Counted from the stretch's first letter, positions 1 through 7,314 are shown. The stretch: DNA of 18,383 nt from Bacillota bacterium (GCA_021443825.1 JABUTE010000156.1:1-18383); one strand, 5' to 3'. Numbers and translations are program-made. Notes: generated by a model from the sequence alone, not told the origin.

Positions 1-1290
1 CTGCAGCAGGATGCTTCCATCAAGCTGAACTTCACCCCGAAAAAGACCATGATGCTGGCGCAGGAGCTTTACGAAGGGGTCAATATCAAGGGGCGGGGAA
101 CGCTGGGTCTGATCTCTTATATCCGTACCGACTCCGTTCGCATTTCCGATGTGGCCGATGCTGCCTGCAAGGCTTTTATCAAGGAGCAGTATTCTGAGGA
201 ATACCTGGGCAATAATTATTATTCCAATAAGAAGAAGGGTGCTCAGGATGCCCACGAGGCGATCCGTCCCAGCTATGTGGATCTGACTCCCGATGATATC
301 AAGGAGTCTTTATCTGCCGATCAGTATAAGCTGTACCGGCTGATCTGGTCGCGCTTTGTGGCAAGCCGCATGAAGCCCGCCGTTTACGATGCAGTAAACG
401 TCGATGTGATCAACGGCGATTATACCTTTAAGGCATCGGGCAGAAAGCTGGCCTTCGACGGCTATCTGAAGGTCTATAACGATGCCGACGCCAAAGAAAA
501 AATGCTTCCCGCGCTGGACGAGGGCCAGGAGCTGCGCGCCGTTTCCTTAAGCAGTGAGCAGAAATTCACCGAGCCTCCCACCCGCTTTACGGAAGCCTCT
601 CTCATCAAAGAACTGGAGGATAAGGGCATCGGCAGACCGTCGACCTATGCCCCCATCGTGACCAATCTGCTGGACCGCCGCTATATCTACCGTGAAAAGA
701 AGACTCTGGCTCCCACCGAGCTGGGCATGCGCATCACCCGCGAGATCATGGAGGTCTACTTCAAGGAGCTGGTCGATGCCAACTTCACCGCTGACATGGA
801 AGAAAAGCTGGATAAGGTCGAAGAGGGCATCGAAAGCTGGCAGAACGTGGTCGGCGATTATTACCACGGCTATATGGAAAATCAGCTGACTGTTGCGGAA
901 AAAGAGCTGCAAAAGCTGGAAATGGCTCCGCAGCTCACCGACGAGCTCTGTCCGGAATGCGGAAAGCCCCTTGCCATCAAGCACGGCCGCTTCGGCGATT
1001 TTCTCGCCTGCTCGGCATTTCCCGCCTGCCGCTTCACCAAGACCATCATCACCGGAACCGGGGTCATGTGTCCCGATTGCGGAAAAGAGATCATCGAAAA
1101 GCGCAGCCGCAAGGGCAAGCTGTTCTACGGCTGCTCCGGTTATCCCCAGTGCAGCAACGTCTACTGGTATAAGCCGGTCGATAAGCGCTGTCCCAAGTGC
1201 CAAAGCCTGTTGGTAGCACGGGGAAGAAACCTGCAGTGCTCCAATCCGGAATGCGGCTATCACGAAAAGAAAGGAACCGAGAAAGAATAA
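1..1290 (+). CDS. topA: DNA topoisomerase I, C-terminal part (5' end outside window)
   Basis: Type IA topoisomerase, which relaxes negatively supercoiled DNA through a transient 5'-phosphotyrosine. The frame is open from base 1, giving 429 residues. The N-terminal Toprim domain lies upstream of the window; whole bacterial TopA proteins are usually about 690 residues or more. The active-site segment GLISYIRTDS is visible, with the catalytic Tyr encoded at 118-120. The stretch GIGRPSTYAPIV, typical of the family, is near 630-660. The C-terminus carries three tetracysteine zinc-ribbon modules of the Topoisom_C4 type: CPEC...C...C from about 949, CPDC...CSGYPQC from about 1072 and CPKC...CSNPEC from about 1192. 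The stop codon TAA overlaps the ATG of hslV (TAATG), so the two are probably cotranscribed and translationally coupled. Identification is secure; only the truncated start is unknown. Confidence 0.97.
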   Translation: MQQDASIKLNFTPKKTMMLAQELYEGVNIKGRGTLGLISYIRTDSVRISDVADAACKAFIKEQYSEEYLGNNYYSNKKKGAQDAHEAIRPSYVDLTPDDIKESLSADQYKLYRLIWSRFVASRMKPAVYDAVNVDVINGDYTFKASGRKLAFDGYLKVYNDADAKEKMLPALDEGQELRAVSLSSEQKFTEPPTRFTEASLIKELEDKGIGRPSTYAPIVTNLLDRRYIYREKKTLAPTELGMRITREIMEVYFKELVDANFTADMEEKLDKVEEGIESWQNVVGDYYHGYMENQLTVAEKELQKLEMAPQLTDELCPECGKPLAIKHGRFGDFLACSAFPACRFTKTIITGTGVMCPDCGKEIIEKRSRKGKLFYGCSGYPQCSNVYWYKPVDKRCPKCQSLLVARGRNLQCSNPECGYHEKKGTEKE

Positions 1291-1829
1291 TGCAGCAGTT
1301 TCATGCAACAACGATCTGCCTGGTCAAGCGCAGCCCCGAAGACATCTGCATCGGCGGCGACGGCCAGGTGACCATGGGCGAGACCTCGATCATGAAGAAC
1401 AACGCGAAAAAGGTGCGTAAGATCTATAAGGATCAGGTAGTGTCCGGCTTTGCCGGCTCTGTTTCCGATGCCTTTTCCCTGACCGAAAAATTCGAAAAAA
1501 AGCTGGAGGAGCACGGCGGTAACCTGAAGCGTGCTGCGGTGGCCCTCGCCCAGACCTGGCGAAGCGATCAGGGCGCACGCAATCTGGAGGCCATGATGCT
1601 GGTCGCCGACAGGGAAAGCATTCTGCTCATCTCCGGCACCGGTGAGGTCATTGAACCGGATGCGGATTATATCGCCATCGGCTCCGGCGGCAACTTTGCC
1701 TATGCAGCCGCCCATGCCCTTTACGATCATACCGACATGTCGGCCGAAGAGATCGTAAGAGAGGCTCTTAAGATCGCATCCGACATCTGTGTCTATACCA
1801 ACGGCCACATCTCCGTTGAAAAGCTGTAA
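1290..1829 (+). CDS. hslV: ATP-dependent protease HslVU (ClpYQ), peptidase subunit HslV
   Basis: Proteasome-beta-like threonine peptidase that forms the double-hexamer core of the HslVU protease; HslU feeds it unfolded cytoplasmic substrates. The product is 179 residues, the normal length. The start is the ATG that overlaps the topA stop; a longer frame upstream lies inside topA and is rejected. The protein opens MQQFHATTI, like Bacillus CodW (MSSFHATTI), so the expected nucleophile Thr7 is not at the mature N-terminus unless a six-residue propeptide is removed. Family motifs seen are GDGQVTMG, FAGSVSDAF, SGTGEVIEPD and AIGSGGNFA, followed by ICVYTNGHI near the C-terminus. It lies between topA and hslU as part of one operon; a strong Shine-Dalgarno for hslU overlaps its stop. 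The recombinase gene and codY that flank this pair in Bacillus are not here. Confidence 0.96.
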   Translation: MQQFHATTICLVKRSPEDICIGGDGQVTMGETSIMKNNAKKVRKIYKDQVVSGFAGSVSDAFSLTEKFEKKLEEHGGNLKRAAVALAQTWRSDQGARNLEAMMLVADRESILLISGTGEVIEPDADYIAIGSGGNFAYAAAHALYDHTDMSAEEIVREALKIASDICVYTNGHISVEKL

Positions 1830-1838
1830 GGAGGCCTT

Positions 1839-3260
1839 ATGATCCAGATCCAGAATATGACGCCCAGGCAGATCGTTGCCGAGCTTGATAAATACATCAT
1901 CGGGCAGGACAGCGCCAAGCGCTCCGTGGCCGTTGCCCTGCGCAACCGCTACAGAAGAAATCTTCTCTCCGACGAAATGAGAGAAGAGATCTCGCCCAAA
2001 AACATCCTGATGATGGGCCCCACCGGTGTGGGCAAGACCGAGATCGCAAGGCGTCTTGCCAAACTGATGGATGCACCCTTCGTAAAGGTCGAGGCCACCA
2101 AATATACCGAAGTGGGCTATGTAGGCCGGGACGTGGAATCCATGGTCAAAGATCTGATGGAAGCCTCCATGCGCATCACCAAGCAAAAGCACGTGGCAGA
2201 AAAATACGACGCTGCCAAAGAGATCGCAGAAGAAAAGCTGCTGAAGGCGCTGATCCCCGGACGCAAAAAACAGTCCTCTGCGCCCCAGAGCAGCGGTTTT
2301 CCTTTTATGATGAACGGCAGGGCGACCTATACCCAGACCAGCGAGACCATCGAATCCGAAGAAGATCGCGAGGGTGAAGACGTAAAGCTGGCCAGAGAGC
2401 AGGTGCGGCAGCAGCTGCGGGACGGTCTTTTGGAAGAGCAATACATTGAGATCGATGTGGTGGAAGCCCCCAAAGACAATTCCATCGATATCGCCGGCGG
2501 CGGCTCCATCTCCATCGGCAATATCTTCGATATGTTCGGCGGTGCTCCTGCAAAGACGAAGAAAAAGAGCATGAAGGTCAAAGAGGCTCGCAAGGTGCTC
2601 ATCGAGCAGGAAGCCCAGAAGATGATCGACATGGATCAGGTCAGCTCCGAAGCGGTGGAAAACTGCGAAGAAAACGGCATCATCTTCATCGATGAGATCG
2701 ACAAGATCGCAGCCGGCAGCACCTATAAGAGCGGAGCCGACGTATCCAGAGAGGGCGTTCAAAGAGACATCCTGCCCATCGTCGAGGGCTCTGTGGTCAA
2801 TACCAAATACGGACCCATCAAGACCGACCATGTGCTGTTCATCGGTGCCGGCGCTTTTCACGTGGCAAAGCCCACCGATCTGATCCCTGAGCTGCAGGGC
2901 CGCTTTCCCATCCGGGTCACTTTGGATAATCTGACAAAGCAGGATTTCGTGCGCATTCTCACCGAGCCGCATAACGCGCTGATCAAGCAGCATACTGAGC
3001 TGCTGCAGACCGAGGGCTGCCGGATCACCTTCACAGGCGATGCCATCGATGAGATCGCGGAAATGGCCTTTTTAATGAATGAGCAGACCGAAAACATCGG
3101 CGCAAGAAGACTTCATACCATCATGGAAAAGCTGCTGGAAGAGATCTCCTTCAGCCTTCCCGATGAATCGATCACCGAGATCACCATCGACGCGGCTTAT
3201 GTTCGCGGCAAATTTGAGGATTCCGTCCGCAAGGACGACATCGACAGGTTTATTCTGTAA
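1839..3260 (+). CDS. hslU: ATP-dependent protease HslVU, ATPase subunit HslU (ClpY)
   Basis: AAA+ unfoldase of HslVU, 473 residues. The start ATG has an ideal AAGGAGG at 1828-1834. Walker A GPTGVGKT occupies residues 60-67, the substrate-gripping pore loop GYVG residues 93-96, and Walker B ends in D285-E286 (FIDEID). Between them lies the family's intermediate (I) domain, here charged and Gly-rich in its second half (IAGGGSISIGNIFDMFGG). The sensor-2 region is ENIGARRLHTIMEKLLEEISF. The C-terminus is DDIDRFIL; in characterised HslU proteins this tail docks into HslV and activates it. The stop codon overlaps the hflX start (TAATG), suggesting translational coupling to a GTPase of otherwise unrelated function. 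No missing key residue is seen. Confidence 0.97.
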   Translation: MIQIQNMTPRQIVAELDKYIIGQDSAKRSVAVALRNRYRRNLLSDEMREEISPKNILMMGPTGVGKTEIARRLAKLMDAPFVKVEATKYTEVGYVGRDVESMVKDLMEASMRITKQKHVAEKYDAAKEIAEEKLLKALIPGRKKQSSAPQSSGFPFMMNGRATYTQTSETIESEEDREGEDVKLAREQVRQQLRDGLLEEQYIEIDVVEAPKDNSIDIAGGGSISIGNIFDMFGGAPAKTKKKSMKVKEARKVLIEQEAQKMIDMDQVSSEAVENCEENGIIFIDEIDKIAAGSTYKSGADVSREGVQRDILPIVEGSVVNTKYGPIKTDHVLFIGAGAFHVAKPTDLIPELQGRFPIRVTLDNLTKQDFVRILTEPHNALIKQHTELLQTEGCRITFTGDAIDEIAEMAFLMNEQTENIGARRLHTIMEKLLEEISFSLPDESITEITIDAAYVRGKFEDSVRKDDIDRFIL

Positions 3261-4570
3261 TGGTTCGATTTGACGAAAATAACAACGTAATAGAAAACGA
3301 GTCGGGCAACGCGATCCTGGTCGGCCTCTCCACAGGACAGGACATCTCCTATTCCATGCAGGAGCTGGAGGGTCTTGCCCGGGCTGCCGGCGTAAATGTG
3401 CTTGGGATCCTGACGCAGAATGCGGAAAAGGTGCATACCGCCTTTTATATCGGCACCGGAAAGATCCGGGAGCTGGCAGAGCTGTGCGCCAATATGCAGG
3501 CCGATCTGGTCATCTTCAACGATGAGCTGACCGGCATGCAGCTGCGCAATGTGGAGGATGCGGTGGGGGTCAAGGTCATCGACCGCACCATCCTGATCCT
3601 GGATATCTTTGCAGACCGGGCCACCTCCCGCGAGGGCAAGATGCAGGTGGAAATGGCTCAGCTGCAATACCGCATGCCAAGGCTTCTTGGCTTTGGTCAT
3701 GCCTTATCCCGCCTTGGGGGCGGTATCGGCACCAGAGGCCCCGGCGAAAAGAAGCTGGAGACCGACCGGCGCCATATCCAAAGCCGTCTGGATGAGATCC
3801 GCGCCGAGCTGAAGGAGCTGCAGGGCAACCGGCAGACCCAGCGGGCAAAGCGGGAAGACAGCACCATTCCGGTGGTCGCCCTGGTGGGCTATACCAACTC
3901 CGGCAAATCGTCGATCATGAACCGGCTGCTGCAGCTGGAAGACCGCACGGAAAAGCAGGTCTTTGAAAAAGACATGCTCTTTGCCACGCTGGATACTGCT
4001 CAGCGGCTGATCACCCTGGATGACAATCACCGCTTTATTCTCATCGACACCGTCGGTTTTGTCAGCAAGCTTCCCCATTCTCTGGTGCAGGCCTTCCGCT
4101 CCACCTTGGATGAGGTCAACTACGCCGATCTGCTGGTCCATGTGGTGGACGCCTCCTTTGAAGAGCACGATTTTCATATGCAGGTCACCGAAAAGGTCAT
4201 GAACGAGCTGGGTGCAGGGGATAAGCCCATGCTCACCGTGTTCAATAAGATCGATAAGGTGCCCGGCTTTGAAGCCGTCGGCTACGGAAAGGATGCTCTT
4301 TGCATCTCGACGAAGACGGGAGAGGGCTATGATGCATTTCTGCGCCGCCTGAACGAGCTGCTGTTCTCCGATTATCGGCAGGTGGAGCTGATCATTCCCT
4401 ACGATAAGGGAAGCATCGTTTCCGCCCTGCTTCAAAAATCCGCTGCTATCGAGACGGAATATCTGGCAGAGGGCACCCGCCTGGTGATCGAGCTGGAGAC
4501 CGCTGACCGCAGCCGCTATAAACAATACATCACATCGCCCCTGCAGGAAGCTGCACCGGAAGAATGGTAG
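3260..4570 (+). CDS. hflX: Ribosome-associated GTPase HflX
   Basis: HflX-family GTPase of 436 residues. In studied bacteria HflX binds the 50S subunit and splits stalled or stress-inactivated ribosomes. The N-terminal HflX domain (about residues 15-200) contains VFNDELTGMQLRN-type sequence, where the visible form is IFNDELTGMQLRN, and the conserved linker GGIGTRGPGEKKLETDRR before a helical segment. The G domain follows: G1 GYTNSGKSS starting at residue 210, G3 DTVGFV, G4 NKID. A short C-terminal domain ends the protein. The start codon overlaps the hslU stop, with no separate Shine-Dalgarno, so expression probably depends on coupling. Position behind hslVU and before a YigZ gene suggests one transcript whose products deal with protein and ribosome quality; that functional link is inference. 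Confidence 0.95.
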   Translation: MVRFDENNNVIENESGNAILVGLSTGQDISYSMQELEGLARAAGVNVLGILTQNAEKVHTAFYIGTGKIRELAELCANMQADLVIFNDELTGMQLRNVEDAVGVKVIDRTILILDIFADRATSREGKMQVEMAQLQYRMPRLLGFGHALSRLGGGIGTRGPGEKKLETDRRHIQSRLDEIRAELKELQGNRQTQRAKREDSTIPVVALVGYTNSGKSSIMNRLLQLEDRTEKQVFEKDMLFATLDTAQRLITLDDNHRFILIDTVGFVSKLPHSLVQAFRSTLDEVNYADLLVHVVDASFEEHDFHMQVTEKVMNELGAGDKPMLTVFNKIDKVPGFEAVGYGKDALCISTKTGEGYDAFLRRLNELLFSDYRQVELIIPYDKGSIVSALLQKSAAIETEYLAEGTRLVIELETADRSRYKQYITSPLQEAAPEEW

Positions 4571-4578
4571 GATGATCC

Positions 4579-5202
4579 ATGGCAATACTGTATACCACTG
4601 TCGCAAAAGAAGCTTGTGCAGAGCAGACCATAGAAAAGAGCCGCTTCATCGCCTATATCCGGCCGGTCTCTTCCAAAGAGGAGGCAGACGCCTTTTTTGA
4701 AGAGATCAACGACCGGCACAGAGACTGTCGCCATTGCGTTCCCGCCTTCGTGATCGGCGATAGGATGCAGCTGCAATGGGGCTCCGACAACGGCGAGCCG
4801 CAGGGCACCGCCGGCGCACCCATCGTGCAGATGCTGGTCAAGGAGGGCATCACCAATGTGGCGGTGGGCGTCGTCCGCTACTTCGGCGGTATCAAGCTGG
4901 GCACGGGCGGCCTTGTCCGGGCTTATACAGGCTCTGCCAAGCTGGCGCTGGACGCAGCCGGTGTGCATCCCGTGCGGCAGGTATGCCTTCTTACGGTAGA
5001 CATCCCCTACACCTTGCTGGGCAAGCTGCAGAACAACGAAAAAACCATGGCTTTTGAGATCGCAGACATTCAATATCTGGCTCAGGTGACAGTGACTCTG
5101 TCCTTTGAACCGGAAGCCAAAGAGCAGGTGATCGCCATGCTTTCCGATCTGCTCAGCGGAAAGCTGCCCGAGCCTCTGAACATCGAAGAGACGGCGCGCT
5201 GA
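4579..5202 (+). CDS. yigZ: YigZ/IMPACT family protein (UPF0029)
   Basis: Conserved protein of 207 residues, close to the roughly 204 of E. coli YigZ and of similar size to Bacillus YvyE. The N-terminal UPF0029 domain (residues about 15-125) has the signature stretches DNGEPQGTAGAPI and VVRYFGGIKLGTGGLVRAYT; the C-terminal ferredoxin-like DUF1949 domain follows. The eukaryotic relative IMPACT binds GCN1 and affects translational control, and the bacterial role is not established, so no reaction is assigned. The start ATG lies eight bases after the hflX stop. The region between has only a weak purine stretch (GGATGA), so coupling to hflX is likely. It is the last gene of the operon: a possible terminator and then tRNA promoters come next. 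Confidence 0.9.
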   Translation: MAILYTTVAKEACAEQTIEKSRFIAYIRPVSSKEEADAFFEEINDRHRDCRHCVPAFVIGDRMQLQWGSDNGEPQGTAGAPIVQMLVKEGITNVAVGVVRYFGGIKLGTGGLVRAYTGSAKLALDAAGVHPVRQVCLLTVDIPYTLLGKLQNNEKTMAFEIADIQYLAQVTVTLSFEPEAKEQVIAMLSDLLSGKLPEPLNIEETAR

Positions 5203-5205
5203 TAC

Positions 5206-5259
5206 CGGAAGGGCAGATGCCTTTTGCCACTGCCATGACCCCCGCCTTCCGTTATTTTT
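5206..5259 (+). terminator. Possible intrinsic terminator after the topA-yigZ operon
   Basis: CGGAAGG (5206-5212) can pair with CCTTCCG (5245-5251), followed by TTATTTTTC. An inner pair, GGCAG (5212-5216) with CTGCC (5230-5234), is an alternative or nested stem. The 32-base interior and broken T-tract make it weaker than the other terminators here, but its position directly after the last gene of the operon fits. Confidence 0.45.
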
Positions 5260-5275
5260 CGGAGATAAAAAGTGC

Positions 5276-5304
5276 TTGCATTCAAAGATTCCCTGTGTTA
5301 TATT
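5276..5304 (+). promoter_or_regulatory. Upstream promoter (P1) of the tRNA cluster
   Basis: TTGCAT (-35, 5276-5281), a 17-bp spacer and TATATT (-10, 5299-5304) form a good vegetative (sigma-A type) promoter. It is preceded by AAAAAGTGC, the same block that precedes P2 101 bp downstream. Predicted transcription start is near 5311. Confidence 0.72.
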
Positions 5305-5352
5305 GAACGAGTGCCCGACAGAACAAATCGAACATCCGGCGAAAGTAAAAAA

Positions 5353-5366
5353 CTTTTTCGAAAAAG
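5353..5366. repeat. Perfect 14-bp palindrome upstream of P2
   Basis: CTTTTTCGAAAAAG is a perfect inverted repeat, embedded in A/T tracts just upstream of the P2 -35 element. It could bend DNA, act like an UP element, or be a protein site; no function can be assigned from sequence. Confidence 0.5.
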
Positions 5367-5376
5367 AAAAAAGTGC

Positions 5377-5405
5377 TTGACGAACAGCCTTCAATGATGT
5401 AAGAT
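5377..5405 (+). promoter_or_regulatory. Proximal promoter (P2) of the tRNA cluster
   Basis: TTGACG (-35, 5377-5382), a 17-bp spacer and TAAGAT (-10, 5400-5405). Upstream A/T tracts (5347-5372) resemble an UP element, as expected for a stable-RNA promoter. Predicted start is near 5412, about 43 bases before tRNA-Val; the leader can fold a small TGTGC/GCACA hairpin (5412-5427). Confidence 0.82.
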
Positions 5406-5454
5406 AGTAAATGTGCTGATGAGCACAAAGAAAAAAGATGAGATACAAAGTCGT

Positions 5455-5530
5455 GGGCGTTTAGCTCAGCTGGGAGAGCATCTGCCTTACAAGCAGAGGG
5501 TCGGCGGTTCGAGCCCGTCAACGCCCACCA
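5455..5530 (+). tRNA. tRNA-Val (anticodon TAC)
   Basis: Full cloverleaf of 76 nt. The acceptor GGGCGTT pairs with AACGCCC, with discriminator A and encoded CCA (5528-5530). D stem is GCTC/GAGC. Anticodon stem TCTGC/GCAGA holds loop CTTACAA with TAC at 5488-5490. T arm is GGCGG-TTCGAGC-CCGTC with one G-U pair. First gene of a four-tRNA unit. Confidence 0.98.
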
Positions 5531-5534
5531 CCAC

Positions 5535-5611
5535 GGCCCGGTAGTTCAGTTGGTTAGAATGCCAGCCTGTCACGCTGGAGGTCACCGGTTCGAGCCCGGT
5601 TCGGGTCGCCA
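5535..5611 (+). tRNA. tRNA-Asp (anticodon GTC)
   Basis: Cloverleaf of 77 nt. Acceptor GGCCCGG pairs with TCGGGTC (two G-U pairs), discriminator G, encoded CCA (5609-5611). Anticodon stem CCAGC/GCTGG with GTC at 5569-5571. T arm is ACCGG-TTCGAGC-CCGGT. Only four bases separate it from tRNA-Val. A run of nine T (5614-5622) follows directly. Confidence 0.98.
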
Positions 5612-5647
5612 TCTTTTTTTTTAACTTCACATGGAAAACGGCGATGC

Positions 5648-5722
5648 GCTGGCGTGGCTCAATGGCAGAGCAGCTGATTTGTAATCAGCAGGTTGTTGGT
5701 TCGACTCCGATCGCCAGCTCCA
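5648..5722 (+). tRNA. tRNA-Thr (anticodon TGT)
   Basis: Cloverleaf of 75 nt. Acceptor GCTGGCG/CGCCAGC is perfect, discriminator T, encoded CCA (5720-5722). D stem GCTC/GAGC. Anticodon stem GCTGA/TCAGC with TGT at 5680-5682. T stem GTTGG/CCGAT has two wobble pairs. It is 36 bases from tRNA-Asp, the widest gap in the cluster. Confidence 0.98.
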
Positions 5723-5726
5723 GAAT

Positions 5727-5811
5727 GGAGAGATTCCCGAGTGGCCAAAGGGAGCGGACTGTAAATCCGTTAGCTGAGCTTTCGGTGGTTCGAATCCACC
5801 TCTCTCCACCA
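5727..5811 (+). tRNA. tRNA-Tyr (anticodon GTA)
   Basis: Class II tRNA of 85 nt with the long variable arm expected for bacterial tRNA-Tyr. Acceptor GGAGAGA/TCTCTCC, discriminator A, encoded CCA (5809-5811). Anticodon stem GCGGA/TCCGT with GTA at 5761-5763. T arm is GGTGG-TTCGAAT-CCACC. Last gene of the cluster, followed at once by a terminator. Confidence 0.98.
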
Positions 5812-5814
5812 AAT

Positions 5815-5845
5815 AAAGCTTCATCTTCATGGATGAAGCTTTTTT
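5815..5845 (+). terminator. Intrinsic terminator of the tRNA cluster
   Basis: A perfect stem AAGCTTCATC (5816-5825) with GATGAAGCTT (5832-5841), 6-base loop, ends in T5840-T5845. It begins four bases after the CCA of tRNA-Tyr, so the tRNA transcript stops before the MATE gene. Confidence 0.92.
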
Positions 5846-5880
5846 CTTGCGTATTTCCACTATTACCTGTTTTGTACAGC

Positions 5881-5908
5881 TCCCGCTTTCGGTGGAACGA
5901 AAACGGGA
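5881..5908. repeat. Imperfect palindrome/hairpin upstream of the MATE gene
   Basis: TCCCG-C-TTTCG, six-base loop GTGGAA, CGAAA-A-CGGGA: ten paired positions with one C/A mismatch. It ends 20 bases before the MATE start and just before the ribosome site. It could be a repressor operator or an mRNA 5' hairpin; there is no T-tract, so it is not a terminator. Confidence 0.6.
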
Positions 5909-5928
5909 CAGAAAAGGATCCTTCGATT

Positions 5929-7308
5929 ATGGCAAGGGAAAAACGGTCTTTAGACATTGTAAACGGAAATCTGTTCCGCAACTTTTTGATATTCGCCCCA
6001 CCTCTCATGCTGTCCAATCTGCTGCAGTGCATGTTTCGCGCAGCCGATACGGTGGTGGTCGGTCACTTCTCCGGAGAAAACGCGCTGGCAGCCGTAGGCT
6101 CTACCACCATGCTGCTCTCCATCTTTACCTGGAGCCTGGGCGGACTTTCCTCCGGTGCGGATGTCGTCGCGTCGCAGCTGTTCGGACAAAAGAACGAGGA
6201 CGGCATTCGAAAAACCGTCAGTACAGGCATCTCCATCGCCCTGATCTGCGGCATCGGCTGCCTGCTTTTAGGACAGCTGTTTGGAAAGGCGTTTCTGCAG
6301 CTGATCGGAGTTCCGGCCAACATCATGGGCCAGGCGCTGCTGTATATCCGCATCTTTTTATTCTGCATGCCCTTTATGGCGCTGTATAACTTCGGTGCGG
6401 CTCTGATCCGATCCTCCGGCGATACCAGGCGGCCCACCGTCTATCTGAGCGTCGGCGGCGCCCTGAATCTGGTGCTCAATGTGCTCTTTGTGGCCGGCTT
6501 TGGCTGGGATGTGGCAGGCGTCGCCATTGCCTCGGTCATCGCCCAGATGCTGTCTACCGGGCTGGTGCTGTTTCATCTGCTGCGGATCGAGGGAGTTCTT
6601 CATCTGGATCTGCGAAGTCTTCGCATCGACGGCGTTATCGCGAAAAAGATCCTCACCATCGGAATTCCCTCAGCGGTGCAGAGTATGATGTTCTCCATCT
6701 CCAACATCGTGGTGCAGGCAGCCGTCAATTCCTTCGGCGAGCTGGCCATCGCAGGAAACACCGCTGCCATCTCGTTGGAAGAGTTCATGTATGTTACTCT
6801 TTCTGCGGTCAGCCAGACCTGCGTCACCTTTACCGGCTATAATGTGGGCGCCGGAAAGCCGTCCAATGTAAAAAAGGTCCTGGCCATGACCATGGGGCTT
6901 GCCATCGGGCTCAGTCTGGTGACCGGCGGCATCGAGGTTCTGCTGGGACCGCAGCTTTTGAGCATCTACTCCGACAATCCCAGCGTGATCGCTGCCGGTA
7001 TGTGCCGCATGAGAGGCGTTGTTCTGTTCATGTTCCTCAATGCCATCATGGATGTGTTCACCTGCTCCATGCGGGGCATGGGAACCTCGGCGGTCCCCTC
7101 GGCCATAACGGTGGTCGGCATCTGCGGCATCCGCGTGCTCTTCGTAAAGACCGTATTTGCGAAAGCCCGCGACCTGCAGCTGCTCTATTACTGCTTTCCG
7201 CTCAGCTGGGTCGTCACCTCGTCGGTGCAGGCTGTCTTCTGGATCCTGGTGTTCCGCCGTCTGTTTGCCAAAAAGAATTCGAATGGTGATCGGCAGACGT
7301 CCTGCTGA
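5929..7308 (+). CDS. MATE family multidrug/sodium efflux transporter
   Basis: Integral membrane antiporter of the MATE family, 459 residues, the usual size, with about 12 hydrophobic segments. The opening region NGNLFRNFLIFAPPLMLSNLLQCMFRAADTVVVG has the family pattern of an N-terminal helix ending in a D-x-x-x-V-G turn (here DTVVVGHF). Half-way (from about residue 240) the second bundle starts with ILTIGIPSAVQSMMFSISN, the expected internal repeat. Such proteins use Na+ or H+ gradients to export cationic drugs or metabolites; the substrate cannot be told here. The start was placed at ATG 5929 behind GAAAAGGA (5911-5917), because the frame further upstream crosses two tRNA genes and a terminator. 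It is a single-gene unit, bounded by terminators on both sides, with a palindrome just upstream that may hold its control. Confidence 0.93.
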   Translation: MAREKRSLDIVNGNLFRNFLIFAPPLMLSNLLQCMFRAADTVVVGHFSGENALAAVGSTTMLLSIFTWSLGGLSSGADVVASQLFGQKNEDGIRKTVSTGISIALICGIGCLLLGQLFGKAFLQLIGVPANIMGQALLYIRIFLFCMPFMALYNFGAALIRSSGDTRRPTVYLSVGGALNLVLNVLFVAGFGWDVAGVAIASVIAQMLSTGLVLFHLLRIEGVLHLDLRSLRIDGVIAKKILTIGIPSAVQSMMFSISNIVVQAAVNSFGELAIAGNTAAISLEEFMYVTLSAVSQTCVTFTGYNVGAGKPSNVKKVLAMTMGLAIGLSLVTGGIEVLLGPQLLSIYSDNPSVIAAGMCRMRGVVLFMFLNAIMDVFTCSMRGMGTSAVPSAITVVGICGIRVLFVKTVFAKARDLQLLYYCFPLSWVVTSSVQAVFWILVFRRLFAKKNSNGDRQTSC

Positions 7309-7314
7309 GCAAGG

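Noticed and set aside
5412..5440. CTGATGAG in the tRNA leader resembles the hammerhead ribozyme core
   Set aside because: No partner strand for stem II and no correctly placed GAAA with stem III; the bases are better explained as the loop of a small TGTGC/GCACA hairpin.
5644..5928. N-terminal extension of the MATE frame
   Set aside because: It runs through tRNA-Thr, tRNA-Tyr and a terminator; the family N-terminus begins after 5929.
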